Of a stretch of 64,000 bases of DNA, positions 16,420-25,253 are shown piece by piece. The notes under the pieces are model-generated. The model was not told the origin of the DNA, searched no databases, and saw nothing but the letters and a program-made list of their open reading frames with translations. This stretch comes from Rhizobium sp. NLR16a (GTDB lineage Bacteria > Pseudomonadota > Alphaproteobacteria > Rhizobiales > Rhizobiaceae), in the NCBI RefSeq assembly GCF_017948245.1, contig NZ_CP072866.1, positions 248,001-312,000 of the forward strand. The letters run 5' to 3'. Both the position numbers and the translations under genes were made by a program. The first letter of the stretch is position 1. The number at the start of each line of letters is the position of its first letter.

Positions 16420-18348
16420 ATGACATGTTTATTACATGGTTTGGAAGGTGGACCCAACGCGGTGAATGGCATCTGGACGCAATTTGGTGGCAACCTTTCC
16501 TTCGTGTCTCTGGCGATGTCGCTGTGGGCGCTCTTTTCTATCCAGTTTCAGCGCCGTTCCTTCGCGCAAGAGAAGATCGCCTTCGGGATAATAGCGGGCG
16601 GCGCCTCCATCGGGTCCATACTGCTCGCGATCGAGTTTCATCCCGGCATCTATATCGACCTGCGTTTTTCGCCGCTGGCATTGGCCGGCATGTTCGGGGG
16701 GCCGATGGCGGCGGCTTTTGCCGCGTCGCTGGCGATCGCCTTCCGCTTTGCCGTCGGCGGCACGGCGATGGTCGATGGCATTATCACCATTGCATGCGCA
16801 GCCGGCATCGGCGTCGCCGGCCATGTCTGGACCCGCAAGAGATCTCCCGGTTTCACCGACGTCGTTCTGCTCGGCCTTGCCCTTGGCGGCACACTGGTTG
16901 CAGCGATGGCCTTGCTTCCCACTCTCGTGGCTGCCCATGTGCTGGCCGGCGTGGGTTTCCCCGTGACGGCCTCGAATTGTCTGGCGACTTTGCTCGGTGG
17001 CTTTGTTCTCCTGAAGACGCAACGATGGGAACTCGAACGCAGCATTCTGGTGACGGCATTTTCGCAATCGCCGGATTACCTTTATGTGAAGGACCGAAAC
17101 AGCCGCTTCATCACCGTCAATGAAAACATGACGCGCCTCTTCCGTTTCAGGACGACGGCGGAGATGACCGGATTGTCGGATTTCAATCTGATGTCGCAGC
17201 CGCTCGCAGAAGAATTGTATCATCTCGAGCAGCAGGTGATGGAGACAGGGACGCCGCTGATCGACTCCACCGAGCGGATCGAAGGCCGTTTCCTGCTCGC
17301 TTCCAAAGTGCCGCTCAGGGACAAGCAGGGACGGATCATCGGCCTTGCAGGCGTGACCCGTGATGTGACCGAGCGTACAGCGCTGGAGCGGGAGCTTCGC
17401 GACAGCAAGAACCTGCTGTCACATGCGATGGCGAACATGTCCGACGGCATCGCCATGTACGACAGCAAAGGGTTTCTTCTCTTCTGCAACGATCAATACC
17501 GCAACGCCTTTCCGCTCTCCGGGGCTGCCCGCGTGGTCGGCGCGCATATCAGCGACATCCTGCGCCGCGTCGTCGAAACCGGCGAGCGGCCCGCTATCGC
17601 AGAGGGTAATGCGGAAGAGTGGATCAAGACCGCCACCGCGACACTGCACAGCAACAAGGACGAGGAGGTTCAGCTTCACAACGGTGATTGGCGCAGCATC
17701 CGCACAAGGATTTCCGGGGACGGCACGGCAATGGCCGTCGTCTCCGACATCACGGCGACGAAACAGGCGGAAATCGCGCTCAGGCTGTCGGCGGAGCAAT
17801 TGAAGAATCTTGCCGAGACCGACGGGCTTACCGGCATCGTCAATCGCCGCGCTTTCGACGAGGCCTTCGCGCGTGAGACGGCGGGCAGCGCCAGGAAAAA
17901 CACGCCTTTCAGCCTGTTGATGGTCGATATCGACCGCTTCAAAGCCTATAACGATACCTATGGTCATCCCGCCGGCGACCAATGCCTGCGCGTCGTCAGC
18001 AAGTGTCTGCGCCAGGCCGTCAGTCGGCCCGCGGACATCGTCGCGCGCTACGGCGGAGAGGAATTCGCCGTGTTCCTCCCCGATACCAGCGCCAAGGGGG
18101 CGATGATCGTCGCCGAGCAATTCGCGCGTCGCCTGGCCCAGGAGAATATCATTCATTCCGGCAGCGAATTCGGGCGGGTCACCGCCAGCATCGGCCTATC
18201 CTGCGCTACAGGCGCGACCCTGCGGACCAGCCCGAACCGGCTTTTGGCAGAGGCCGACGCCGCGCTCTATGAGGCCAAGACGCAAGGCCGCAACCGCATC
18301 CTGGCGCATTCCCGCGAGAACGGGCATGCCCTGAAGGAAACCGGTTAA
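16420..18348 (+). CDS. Membrane-bound diguanylate cyclase with 5TM-LYT and PAS domains
   Basis: The 642-residue protein starts with several membrane helices of the LytS/YhcK five-transmembrane sensor type (about 20-205). Two PAS-like domains follow (about 210-325 and 335-455), then a C-terminal GGDEF domain. The active-site motif GGEEF is at 545-549 and the inhibitory I-site R536-x-x-D539 is intact, so it should make cyclic di-GMP with product inhibition. The ATG at 16420 has no clear ribosome binding site. A GTG at 16462 preceded by GGAAGGTGG is an alternative. The signal is unknown. Confidence 0.9.
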   Translation: MTCLLHGLEGGPNAVNGIWTQFGGNLSFVSLAMSLWALFSIQFQRRSFAQEKIAFGIIAGGASIGSILLAIEFHPGIYIDLRFSPLALAGMFGGPMAAAFAASLAIAFRFAVGGTAMVDGIITIACAAGIGVAGHVWTRKRSPGFTDVVLLGLALGGTLVAAMALLPTLVAAHVLAGVGFPVTASNCLATLLGGFVLLKTQRWELERSILVTAFSQSPDYLYVKDRNSRFITVNENMTRLFRFRTTAEMTGLSDFNLMSQPLAEELYHLEQQVMETGTPLIDSTERIEGRFLLASKVPLRDKQGRIIGLAGVTRDVTERTALERELRDSKNLLSHAMANMSDGIAMYDSKGFLLFCNDQYRNAFPLSGAARVVGAHISDILRRVVETGERPAIAEGNAEEWIKTATATLHSNKDEEVQLHNGDWRSIRTRISGDGTAMAVVSDITATKQAEIALRLSAEQLKNLAETDGLTGIVNRRAFDEAFARETAGSARKNTPFSLLMVDIDRFKAYNDTYGHPAGDQCLRVVSKCLRQAVSRPADIVARYGGEEFAVFLPDTSAKGAMIVAEQFARRLAQENIIHSGSEFGRVTASIGLSCATGATLRTSPNRLLAEADAALYEAKTQGRNRILAHSRENGHALKETG

Positions 18349-18441
18349 ACTCCGCGCTTCAGAATCTCTCGATAGGTTTCTTCTATCGAGTCATCGCTCG
18401 TACGCCCTTGATGTTTAGCGCCCTTCAGCAATACAGGGCGC

Positions 18442-20736
18442 ATGGACACAAAATTCATCGGGAAGAAATCGGCGGCGGCTGGCGGCTGGGGCGCTCTGAA
18501 AAGCTGCGGCAAACAATTGCTGCAAAGCGGCACGCCGGTCTCGGGTGCGCGGACGATGCTGAAGGCGAACCAGCCGGACGGCTTCGATTGTCCGGGCTGC
18601 GCCTGGGGCGATCCGGAACACGGATCGTCGTTCGAATTTTGTGAGAACGGCGTGAAGGCCGTCGCATGGGAGGCCACGGAAAAGCGGGCGACCCCCGCTT
18701 TCTTTGCGGCGAATGCGGTCGCTGAGCTTCGCCGGTTGTCGGATTACGAACTGGAACTCAATGGCCGCCTCACCCATCCGATGCGTTACGATGCTGCGAG
18801 CGACCGTTACCTGCCGGTGGGGTGGGAGGATGCTTTTGCCGAGATCGGCAGCATTCTGAAGGGCCTCGATAATCCCAATCGGGCGGAGTTCTATACGTCC
18901 GGCCGCGCCAGCAACGAGGCTGCCTTCCTCTATCAGCTGTTCGTGCGCATCTACGGCACCAACAATTTTCCCGATTGTTCCAACATGTGCCACGAGGCAA
19001 GTGGAATCGCCCTGAATCAGGCGATCGGCGTCGGCAAGGGCACCGTGCTTCTGGAGGACTTCGAGGAGGCCGATGCGATTTTCGTGATCGGCCAGAACCC
19101 CGGCACCAATCATCCCCGAATGCTCGGCGATCTGCGCCGGGCGGCGATGCGCGGCGCGCGGGTCGTCGTCTTCAATCCGATCCGCGAGCGCGGGCTGGAG
19201 CGCTTCTCCGATCCGCAGGACAAGATCGAGATGCTGCGCGGCGGCTCGACCGACATTGCCAGCCTTTATCTGCAACCGCAGCTCGGTGGCGACATGGCCG
19301 CTGTGCGCGGAATGGCAAAGGCGGTGCTGGCTGCCGAAGACGCTGCGGTTGCCGCCGGTCTGCCACCGGTCCTCGATCATGCGTTCCTGGCCGACCATTG
19401 CGTCGGATTTGCGCAATACCTGCAAGCGGTCGAGGCGACGGCCTGGGCTGATATCGAAGAGCAATCGGGACTGAGCCGACAGGACATCGAACAGGCGGCC
19501 GACGTCTATATCAAGGCCGACCGGGTCATCTGCACCTGGGCGATGGGCGTGACCCAGCACCTGCATTCGGTGGCGACGATCCGCGAGATCGCCAGTTTCA
19601 TGTTCTTGCGCGGCAATATTGGCAAGCCCGGCGCTGGTCTTTGCCCGGTGCGTGGTCATTCCAACGTGCAAGGCGATCGCACCGTCGGCATCAATGAAAA
19701 ACCGTCGGATGATTTCCTCGATGCGCTGGAGAAACATTTCCGCTTCACCGTCCCGCGGGAGCATGGTCACAATGTCCTTGCCGCGATCGGAGCGATGCTC
19801 GACGGTTCGGCCAAGGCTTTCATCGGGCTTGGCGGCAATTTTGCCCGTGCGACGCCCGACAGCGCACTGGTCGAAAAAGCGCTTCGGCGGCTGAAGCTGA
19901 CGGTGCACATCGCCACCAAACCCAATCATTCGCATCTGCTGCCCGGTGAGGCGTCCTTCATTCTGCCCTGCCTCGGGCGTACCGAGATGGATCTGAACGC
20001 TGCCGGCAATGCCCAACTCGTCAGTGTCGAAGATTCGATGAGCATGGTGCATGGTTCCGCCGGCATCAATCGCCCGGCCTCGCCGCATCTCCGCTCGGAA
20101 GTCGCCATCATTGCCGGCATTGCGCAGGCGACGGTCGGCTCCTCCGTGGTCGACTGGGCGGAGCTTGCCCACGACTACGACCGCATCCGTGATCATATCG
20201 AGGCAACCATTCCCGGCTTCGAGAATTACAATATGCGCCTGCGCAAGCCGCGCGGTTTCCATCTGCGCAACGCGGCGGCCCACCGGGAATGGCAGACGCC
20301 GGCAGGCAGAGCATCATTTTCTTGCCAGCCGCTTCCTGAGGAGACGGTGCACCAGCGTGCGCGAAGAGGAGAGGGGCGGTTCGCTCTGCAGACGTTCCGA
20401 TCGCACGACCAATACAATACGACGGTCTATGGTCTCGATGACCGATATCGCGGCGTCTACGGAGAGCGGCAGGTCATCTTCATTCATCCGGCGGATCTGA
20501 AGGCGATGAATGCCGGGGCCGGTGACCGTGCCGACGTAATCGGCGAGCACGATGACGGTGTCGAGCGTATCGCGCCGGATTTCCGCTTCGTGCCCTATGA
20601 TATTCCGCGGGGCAGCATTGCCGGTTATTACCCGGAATTGAACGTGCTCGTGCCGCTTGGCAGCGCCGGCGAGGAAAGCGATACGCCGACCTCGAAGTCG
20701 ATCATGGTTTCCTTGCGCAAGCGAGACGGCGCGTGA
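18442..20736 (+). CDS. YdeP/FdhF-type molybdopterin oxidoreductase
   Basis: This 764-residue protein of the formate dehydrogenase H-like (YdeP) family binds bis-molybdopterin guanine dinucleotide. Near the N-terminus, C50, C53 and C67 resemble an iron-sulphur cluster motif. C183 in SNMCHEAS occupies the position of the molybdenum ligand. Segments such as FVIGQNPGTNHPRML and FLRGNIGKPGAGLCPVRGHSNVQGD mark the cofactor domains. There is no Tat signal, so it is cytoplasmic. Family members are linked to acid resistance or aldehyde/formate-type redox in some bacteria, but the substrate is not defined. It overlaps the next gene by 4 bp. Confidence 0.88.
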   Translation: MDTKFIGKKSAAAGGWGALKSCGKQLLQSGTPVSGARTMLKANQPDGFDCPGCAWGDPEHGSSFEFCENGVKAVAWEATEKRATPAFFAANAVAELRRLSDYELELNGRLTHPMRYDAASDRYLPVGWEDAFAEIGSILKGLDNPNRAEFYTSGRASNEAAFLYQLFVRIYGTNNFPDCSNMCHEASGIALNQAIGVGKGTVLLEDFEEADAIFVIGQNPGTNHPRMLGDLRRAAMRGARVVVFNPIRERGLERFSDPQDKIEMLRGGSTDIASLYLQPQLGGDMAAVRGMAKAVLAAEDAAVAAGLPPVLDHAFLADHCVGFAQYLQAVEATAWADIEEQSGLSRQDIEQAADVYIKADRVICTWAMGVTQHLHSVATIREIASFMFLRGNIGKPGAGLCPVRGHSNVQGDRTVGINEKPSDDFLDALEKHFRFTVPREHGHNVLAAIGAMLDGSAKAFIGLGGNFARATPDSALVEKALRRLKLTVHIATKPNHSHLLPGEASFILPCLGRTEMDLNAAGNAQLVSVEDSMSMVHGSAGINRPASPHLRSEVAIIAGIAQATVGSSVVDWAELAHDYDRIRDHIEATIPGFENYNMRLRKPRGFHLRNAAAHREWQTPAGRASFSCQPLPEETVHQRARRGEGRFALQTFRSHDQYNTTVYGLDDRYRGVYGERQVIFIHPADLKAMNAGAGDRADVIGEHDDGVERIAPDFRFVPYDIPRGSIAGYYPELNVLVPLGSAGEESDTPTSKSIMVSLRKRDGA

Positions 20737-20999
20737 GCGAAGCGGTCGATAGGTTTCTTGCCCTTGTCGCTGCGACCCAAGACGGGGACGCCGCACTGAC
20801 CTCCCTACAGGCCGGTCTGCTCGTTGCTGCCGAGCTCGGGATCGCATCCGACAGCCGCTCCTTTGCGCGTATGCTCGGGATCGCACATGCCCTTGTGTTG
20901 CGGGACCTCAGCGCCCTGACGGAGCGTGATGATAAGCTTCGGATCGTCAAGCGGGATCCGAGGACGATGCGAGTGCACTACAGCTTGGCCGCGCTCTAA
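20733..20999 (+). CDS. Small protein coupled to the YdeP-type enzyme, possible winged helix
   Basis: The 88-residue protein starts at a GTG overlapping the stop of the molybdopterin enzyme (20733-20736), so translation is coupled. It looks helical, with a pattern resembling a winged helix-turn-helix (SDSRSFARMLGIAHALVLRDLSAL followed by a strand pair LRIVKRDPRTMRVHYSL). It could be a small regulator or a structural partner of the oxidoreductase. I do not recognise a named family. Confidence 0.7.
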   Translation: MSEAVDRFLALVAATQDGDAALTSLQAGLLVAAELGIASDSRSFARMLGIAHALVLRDLSALTERDDKLRIVKRDPRTMRVHYSLAAL

Positions 21000-21045
21000 A
21001 CATAGCGCAAAGATCGAACTTGAAAGGTCGCGGTGCGCGTCAGAT
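20997..21045. repeat. Possible short copy of a rhizobial intergenic repeat
   Basis: The segment GCGCAAAG...GAACTTGAAAGGTCGCGG...GCGC just after 20999 resembles the end of the 30606-30721 intergenic element (GCGCAGAG...GAATCTGAAAGATCGCGG...GCGC). Both are bounded by GCGC half-palindromes. This looks like a truncated copy of a mobile intergenic palindromic element of the RIME type known in rhizobia. The assignment is from resemblance only. Confidence 0.35.
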
Positions 21046-21050
21046 GCAAG

Positions 21051-22049
21051 TTACCGGCGGCCCACGCGCTTCCTCGTATCGGAAGGGTATTCGCCATATG
21101 TTGCCTTGTAGACCGCGGAAAAGCGGCCGAAATGAAAGAAGCCCCATTTCAGGCAGATGGCCTTCATCGTCTCCTTGCACTCGGGATCGATCAGATCCTG
21201 CCGCGCCGCGCGCAGGCGAAGCGTCAGCAGATAAGCGGCGGGGGACGTTCCCTTGAATGCGCGGAAGCCGGTTTCGAGCGCTCTGCTGGAGACGCCGGCC
21301 GCTTGCGCCACCTTTGGCATGGTGATCGGCTGATCGATATTGGCCTGCATGAACTCGATCGCCCTGCGCACATGCCTCGGAGCAATAAGGGCGGGTGCCT
21401 TTTCAAGGAAATGCGACAGTCGATGCGGCACGATGCGCACGACGAGATCGGCGAGCGCCTGCGTCATGTGCGCCATGGCGATCGGCGACTGCAGCAGGGG
21501 ACCGTCGTCGCGCATTCCTGATATGATCGTCTCCGTGAGGTTGCCGATCGTCCGACCGGCCGGCGTTGACAGATCCAGTTCCGGCAGCAAGTCGAGCGAG
21601 CCGCTGAACGGCATTTCGAATGTCTGGCCAATCGCCTGGAGGATGACGGGCCAGTTGATCAGCAACTCGTCGATGACGTTGCCTTGCCCATGCATGAGAA
21701 CGCTGTCGGGCTCGAAATTGTTGTAGAGAAGCAGTTTGCCTTGCCCGGCCTCGGCCTTGCGCGACCCATAGGTAACTCCCATGCCGCCGCGGCGCGGCAC
21801 GACGAGCGACAGGTACTCTGCCGTGGTGACGGTCGGCTCGATGTTGAATTGGAACTCCGCCTCATGATAGCCCGTCAGCAGGACGGCTCTCTCGGCCACC
21901 GAAATATCCAATCCCCAATGAAAGTCCTTGGCGCGGCTGACAGGCTCGGCATCAAACGCGCCGAAAGCGCCGCCAAGGGTTTCCACCATATTGTCGAAAG
22001 ACGAACCGTGGAATCGGAAGGAGAATGGCTGGGCGCTGTTTTCCGTCAT
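21051..22049 (-). CDS. AraC-family transcriptional regulator
   Basis: The 332-residue protein has an N-terminal AraC-binding-like sensor domain (about 30-210) and a C-terminal double helix-turn-helix (about 230-328) with KWGFFHFGRFSAVYKATYG. The segment APRHVRRAIEFMQANIDQPI parallels the AraC protein at 3946-4965, suggesting paralogy. It converges on the YdeP gene pair and its target is unknown. The start at 22049 gives a full-length protein. Confidence 0.87.
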   Translation of the reverse strand: MTENSAQPFSFRFHGSSFDNMVETLGGAFGAFDAEPVSRAKDFHWGLDISVAERAVLLTGYHEAEFQFNIEPTVTTAEYLSLVVPRRGGMGVTYGSRKAEAGQGKLLLYNNFEPDSVLMHGQGNVIDELLINWPVILQAIGQTFEMPFSGSLDLLPELDLSTPAGRTIGNLTETIISGMRDDGPLLQSPIAMAHMTQALADLVVRIVPHRLSHFLEKAPALIAPRHVRRAIEFMQANIDQPITMPKVAQAAGVSSRALETGFRAFKGTSPAAYLLTLRLRAARQDLIDPECKETMKAICLKWGFFHFGRFSAVYKATYGEYPSDTRKRVGRR

Positions 22050-23201
22050 GCTGTCCCCATTATTTCATCTGGCGTCGCACGGCGTGACGCCCCGGCCGCA
22101 TCGCCATAGATGAAGTACGTCCCTCATTCTGGTTGCACGTCACCGAGCTCATCTTTCTTCTCGCGCCTGTCAGGACCTTGTGGAGGGCATGATGAACGAA
22201 GCTTCGCCGTATAATAGCCAATAACAGGCCAGAGCGCAGTAAGCGGCAGCCAGGCGGGCAAGTTTCAGCGTGATCCGGGTGTCGGTTTTGCTGGCCTGGG
22301 CAAGGCGGTCCAGCCCGAGCCCGAGCGTGGCGGGCGCCGGAAAACGCGAAGCTTTTAGATACTTTACCGATAATTCCATCCGTCGAATTTTCCCGGCCAG
22401 TCGTCAGGAACCCACAGAACCGGTTGCACTTGGCAAGCCTTGGAACTGCAGCTTTGATGGTGGTCCGGTGATGAAACGATTAGCCAACGTGCCCATGAAG
22501 CACATTCAAGGCGCCATCCAAGAGTCGCCTGCCGAAGGTTCTGAAGTGGACCGCTCGAGATCGCCTTCGGCAGGCTGACAGGCAGTTGGCATACGCACGG
22601 GATGGAGTGCGTATGGACGTAAACCCTTCCATCGCTTGGGGTCATCGATGGAGGGGGGCTTGCAAACCGTAGACCATCATGGCCCCGGTCGGACTGAGAT
22701 TAGTGTTCTACGGCAATGGAGCAATTGGCGCGTTCCGATATTGTCGGTCAATCGGCTTTTCGCGACGCAGTATGGACCGGTCCTGCGCAAAATGTATAGG
22801 CTAGCCCTCCCTCCCCACTCTTTGGTTGCCCCTGAATTAAAGATCCAGTCCGACTCACCTCCTGTCGGAGAAGGCATAGAGATCTGGTATAAAGACAATT
22901 CATTTGTCGATGCCTGGACCTCGACAGGTGGCATCAGCCCTCTGAAAGCAGGTTTCGGAGAATCAAACCCGTTGGCAGGGCGACAGCATCGGTACCGATC
23001 GCCTCGACATCCGACGTGTCGATATAAGAGTCAAGTCTAACGACTGCCCGCGAGCTTTGTCAGGCGCCGCTCGCGCCGGCCGAGGATCTCCCCGAGCCCG
23101 CATTCGTGATCCCTCAGCAGCCGGCTTGCCGATTGCGGTGCGTGGTGACGCGCCGAACGTCGGTGCCGCCGGCCAGACCGGGAGAGCCCGCGCCCGTAGG
23201 T
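22050..23201. other. Long, mostly non-coding interval
   Basis: About 1.15 kb has no convincing gene. Short frames exist, such as 22170-22379 minus (69 residues) and 22636-23040 plus (134 residues), but none has a ribosome binding site together with a recognisable or compositionally normal product. The centre carries three tandem hairpins (see 22527-22652). The part near 23041-23200 is GC-rich with arginine-rich frames and may be decayed coding DNA downstream of the ABC importer. The AraC promoter should lie in 22050-22150. Confidence 0.5.
22527..22652. other. Three tandem hairpins, possible structured RNA or element remnant
   Basis: Three inverted repeats follow one another. The first has 12-bp perfect arms GCCTGCCGAAGG (22527-22538) and CCTTCGGCAGGC (22564-22575). 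The second has 9-bp arms CATACGCAC (22590-22598) and GTGCGTATG (22607-22615) with an 8-nt loop. The third has 7-bp arms TCCATCG (22628-22634) and CGATGGA (22646-22652). No U-run follows any of them. The set could be an untranslated structured RNA, a mobile-element relic or a terminator array. The strand is undetermined. Confidence 0.45.
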
Positions 23202-24281
23202 TCAGAGCGCGATCGAAAGGGCGCTTTCGCGTGGGGGAGCCACCTCCAGCGAGTTCACCATTGCACCGGCGAGCTGGCGGAAGGTGACAAGGCCCAAGGT
23301 TTCTCCCGACGGCGAAACCACCCTGGCATCGTCGTTCGGTGTCGAAGCCAGTATTCGGACGGCTTCTTCCACGGTCGTACCCGATGCGATCGTCAAGCCG
23401 CCAGGCGCTGCGGCGGAGTGCAAAGGTGTCATGACGGCTTCGACATGGACGACCCGGCCTCGGTTCACTTCCTTGACGAAGTTGGCGATGTAATCGTCGG
23501 CCGGGCGCAGCACGATGTCCTGGCTGGTGCCCTGCTGAATCACTTCGCCGTCGCGCAGGATGGCGATCTGGTCGCCCAGGCGCAAAGCCTCGTCGAGATC
23601 GTGGGTGATGAAGACGATGGTCTTCTTGATCTCTTTCTGAATGTCGAGAAGGACAGTCTGCATATCCGTGCGGATCAAGGGATCGAGCGCCGAATAGGCT
23701 TCGTCCATCAGAAGCACCGGCGCATCGTTGGAAAGGGCCCGCGCCAGGCCGACGCGCTGCTGCATGCCGCCGGAAAGCTGGTTCGGGTATTTTTGCTCGA
23801 AGCCTTTCAGCCCGACGCGCTCGATCCAGCGCATGGCGATTTCAACGGCTTTCGCACGCTCCATCCCCTGCACTTCGAGACCGAAGATGGTGTTGTCGAG
23901 GACATTGCGGTGCGGCAGAAGTGCGAATTTCTGAAACACCATCGCCGTCTGTTGCCGCCGAAACGTCCGCAATTCGGCTTCGTTCATCTTCACAACATCG
24001 ACGCCGTCGACCAGCACTTCGCCGGATGTCGGATCGATCAGGCGATTGATGTGGCGAATGAGCGTCGATTTGCCCGAACCGGAAAGGCCCATGATGACCT
24101 GAATGCAGCCGGAGGGGATCTCGACATTGATATCCCTGAGGCCCAGGACGTGACCGTGCTTTTCGTTGAGTTCGGTCTTCGTCAGCCCCTTCTGCACCGC
24201 TTCGACATAAGAGGCGGGATTGGGGCCGAAGATCTTGTAGAGGTGGCGGATCTTGATGCCGCCGAAACGATGCTCAGCCAT
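23202..24281 (-). CDS. proV: Glycine betaine/proline-type ABC transporter ATP-binding protein
   Basis: The 359-residue ATPase has Walker A GLSGSGKST (about 65-73), signature LSGGMQQRVGLARAL and Walker B VLLMDEAYSALDP. The N-terminal YKIFGPNP-like start and the Q-loop region are those of ProV/OpuAA. A C-terminal CBS-like region (about 275-345) would sense ionic strength in osmoregulated homologues. The ATG at 24281 overlaps the permease stop by 8 bp. It energises uptake of a quaternary amine or proline-type solute with the adjacent ProW- and ProX-type proteins. The exact substrate cannot be read from sequence. Confidence 0.92.
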   Translation of the reverse strand: MAEHRFGGIKIRHLYKIFGPNPASYVEAVQKGLTKTELNEKHGHVLGLRDINVEIPSGCIQVIMGLSGSGKSTLIRHINRLIDPTSGEVLVDGVDVVKMNEAELRTFRRQQTAMVFQKFALLPHRNVLDNTIFGLEVQGMERAKAVEIAMRWIERVGLKGFEQKYPNQLSGGMQQRVGLARALSNDAPVLLMDEAYSALDPLIRTDMQTVLLDIQKEIKKTIVFITHDLDEALRLGDQIAILRDGEVIQQGTSQDIVLRPADDYIANFVKEVNRGRVVHVEAVMTPLHSAAAPGGLTIASGTTVEEAVRILASTPNDDARVVSPSGETLGLVTFRQLAGAMVNSLEVAPPRESALSIAL

Positions 24282-25161
24282 GGACGGTCTCCTGATGCTT
24301 CTGGAGCCTTTTGCCATATGCCTGGCTGACCCGGTCGAAGATGATGGCGATGCCGACGATGGCAAGGCCGTTGAAAATGCCCAGCGTGAAGTACTGGTTG
24401 GCGATCGCCTTGAGCACCGGCTGGCCGAGACCCTGGACGCCGATCATGGAAGCGATGACCACCATGGCGAGCGCCATCATGATCGTCTGGTTGATGCCGG
24501 CCATGATGGTAGGAAGCGCCAGCGGCAGCTGCACCTTGAAAAGCTTCTGAGACCGCGACGTCCCGAAGGCGTCGGCCGCTTCCAGCACGTCCTTGTCCAC
24601 CAGGCGGATGCCGAGATCGGTCAAGCGGATCATCGGCGGGATCGCGTAGATGACGACGGCGATCAGACCAGGCACCTTGCCGATGCCGAGCAGCATGACG
24701 ACGGGGATGAGATAGACGAAGCTCGGCATCGTCTGCATAACGTCGAGGATCGGATTGACGACGCGCTGCAGCCGGTCGGAGCGAGCCATCAGGATCCCGA
24801 TCGGGATGCCGATGGCGATGGAGAGCACGGTACAGACGAAGATCATCGAGACCGTCCGCATCGTGTCGTCCCACATGTCGAAGTAGCCGATCAGCATCAG
24901 CGTCACCAGGCAGCCGACGACGATCTTCAAGCTGCGGCTCGCAAACCATGCAATGACGAGGACGATCAAGGTGATGATCGGCCATGGCGTCTGCGTCATG
25001 AAGCGTTCGGCGGCGATGAGGAAGTGCTGCAGCGGAACGAAGAGGCTTTCGATGCCGTCGCCATAGCTGCGGGTAAAGCCGCGAAAGCCGTCATCGATCG
25101 CCTTCTTCAGATTCCGAAGCGCGTCATCGTTCATGTGCGGGAATTTGTAAAACCATTCCAT
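24274..25161 (-). CDS. proW: Glycine betaine/proline-type ABC transporter permease
   Basis: This 295-residue inner-membrane protein of the ProW/OpuAB class has about six to seven helices and the permease-ATPase coupling motif around EAADAFGTSRSQKLFKVQLPLALPTI. The N-terminal 50 residues are cytoplasmic or amphipathic, as in ProW. It is the second gene of the proXWV-like operon, separated from the binding-protein gene by a hairpin and overlapping the ATPase gene. Confidence 0.92.
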   Translation of the reverse strand: MEWFYKFPHMNDDALRNLKKAIDDGFRGFTRSYGDGIESLFVPLQHFLIAAERFMTQTPWPIITLIVLVIAWFASRSLKIVVGCLVTLMLIGYFDMWDDTMRTVSMIFVCTVLSIAIGIPIGILMARSDRLQRVVNPILDVMQTMPSFVYLIPVVMLLGIGKVPGLIAVVIYAIPPMIRLTDLGIRLVDKDVLEAADAFGTSRSQKLFKVQLPLALPTIMAGINQTIMMALAMVVIASMIGVQGLGQPVLKAIANQYFTLGIFNGLAIVGIAIIFDRVSQAYGKRLQKHQETVHG

Positions 25162-25221
25162 CTCGGTTCCCCTTTTGTCAAAGAGCCGTAGCAGTCTTTT
25201 TGATTTTGTCGGCGCGTGAGG

Positions 25222-25244
25222 GCGGTGCGCTTTTCGCGCACCGC
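25222..25244 (-). terminator. Intercistronic hairpin between binding protein and permease genes
   Basis: A 9-bp perfect stem (GCGGTGCGC at 25222-25230 and GCGCACCGC at 25236-25244) with a 5-nt loop lies just after the proX-like stop. No T-run follows on the minus strand. It is more likely a partial terminator or mRNA-stabilising element, raising binding protein over permease, than a full stop. Confidence 0.6.
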
Positions 25245-25253
25245 AATTTTGGC

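Noticed and set aside
18415-20283. 622-residue minus-strand frame opposite the molybdopterin enzyme
   Set aside because: The composition is typical of a reverse-complement shadow and the plus strand carries complete cofactor motifs.
22590-22652. Possible group II intron domain V or IS end in the hairpin region
   Set aside because: The stems do not contain the conserved catalytic triad or bulge of domain V, and no reverse transcriptase or transposase frame is nearby.
22636-23040. 134-residue plus-strand frame in the gene desert
   Set aside because: No ribosome binding site, no homology and low-complexity C-terminus; not supported as a gene.
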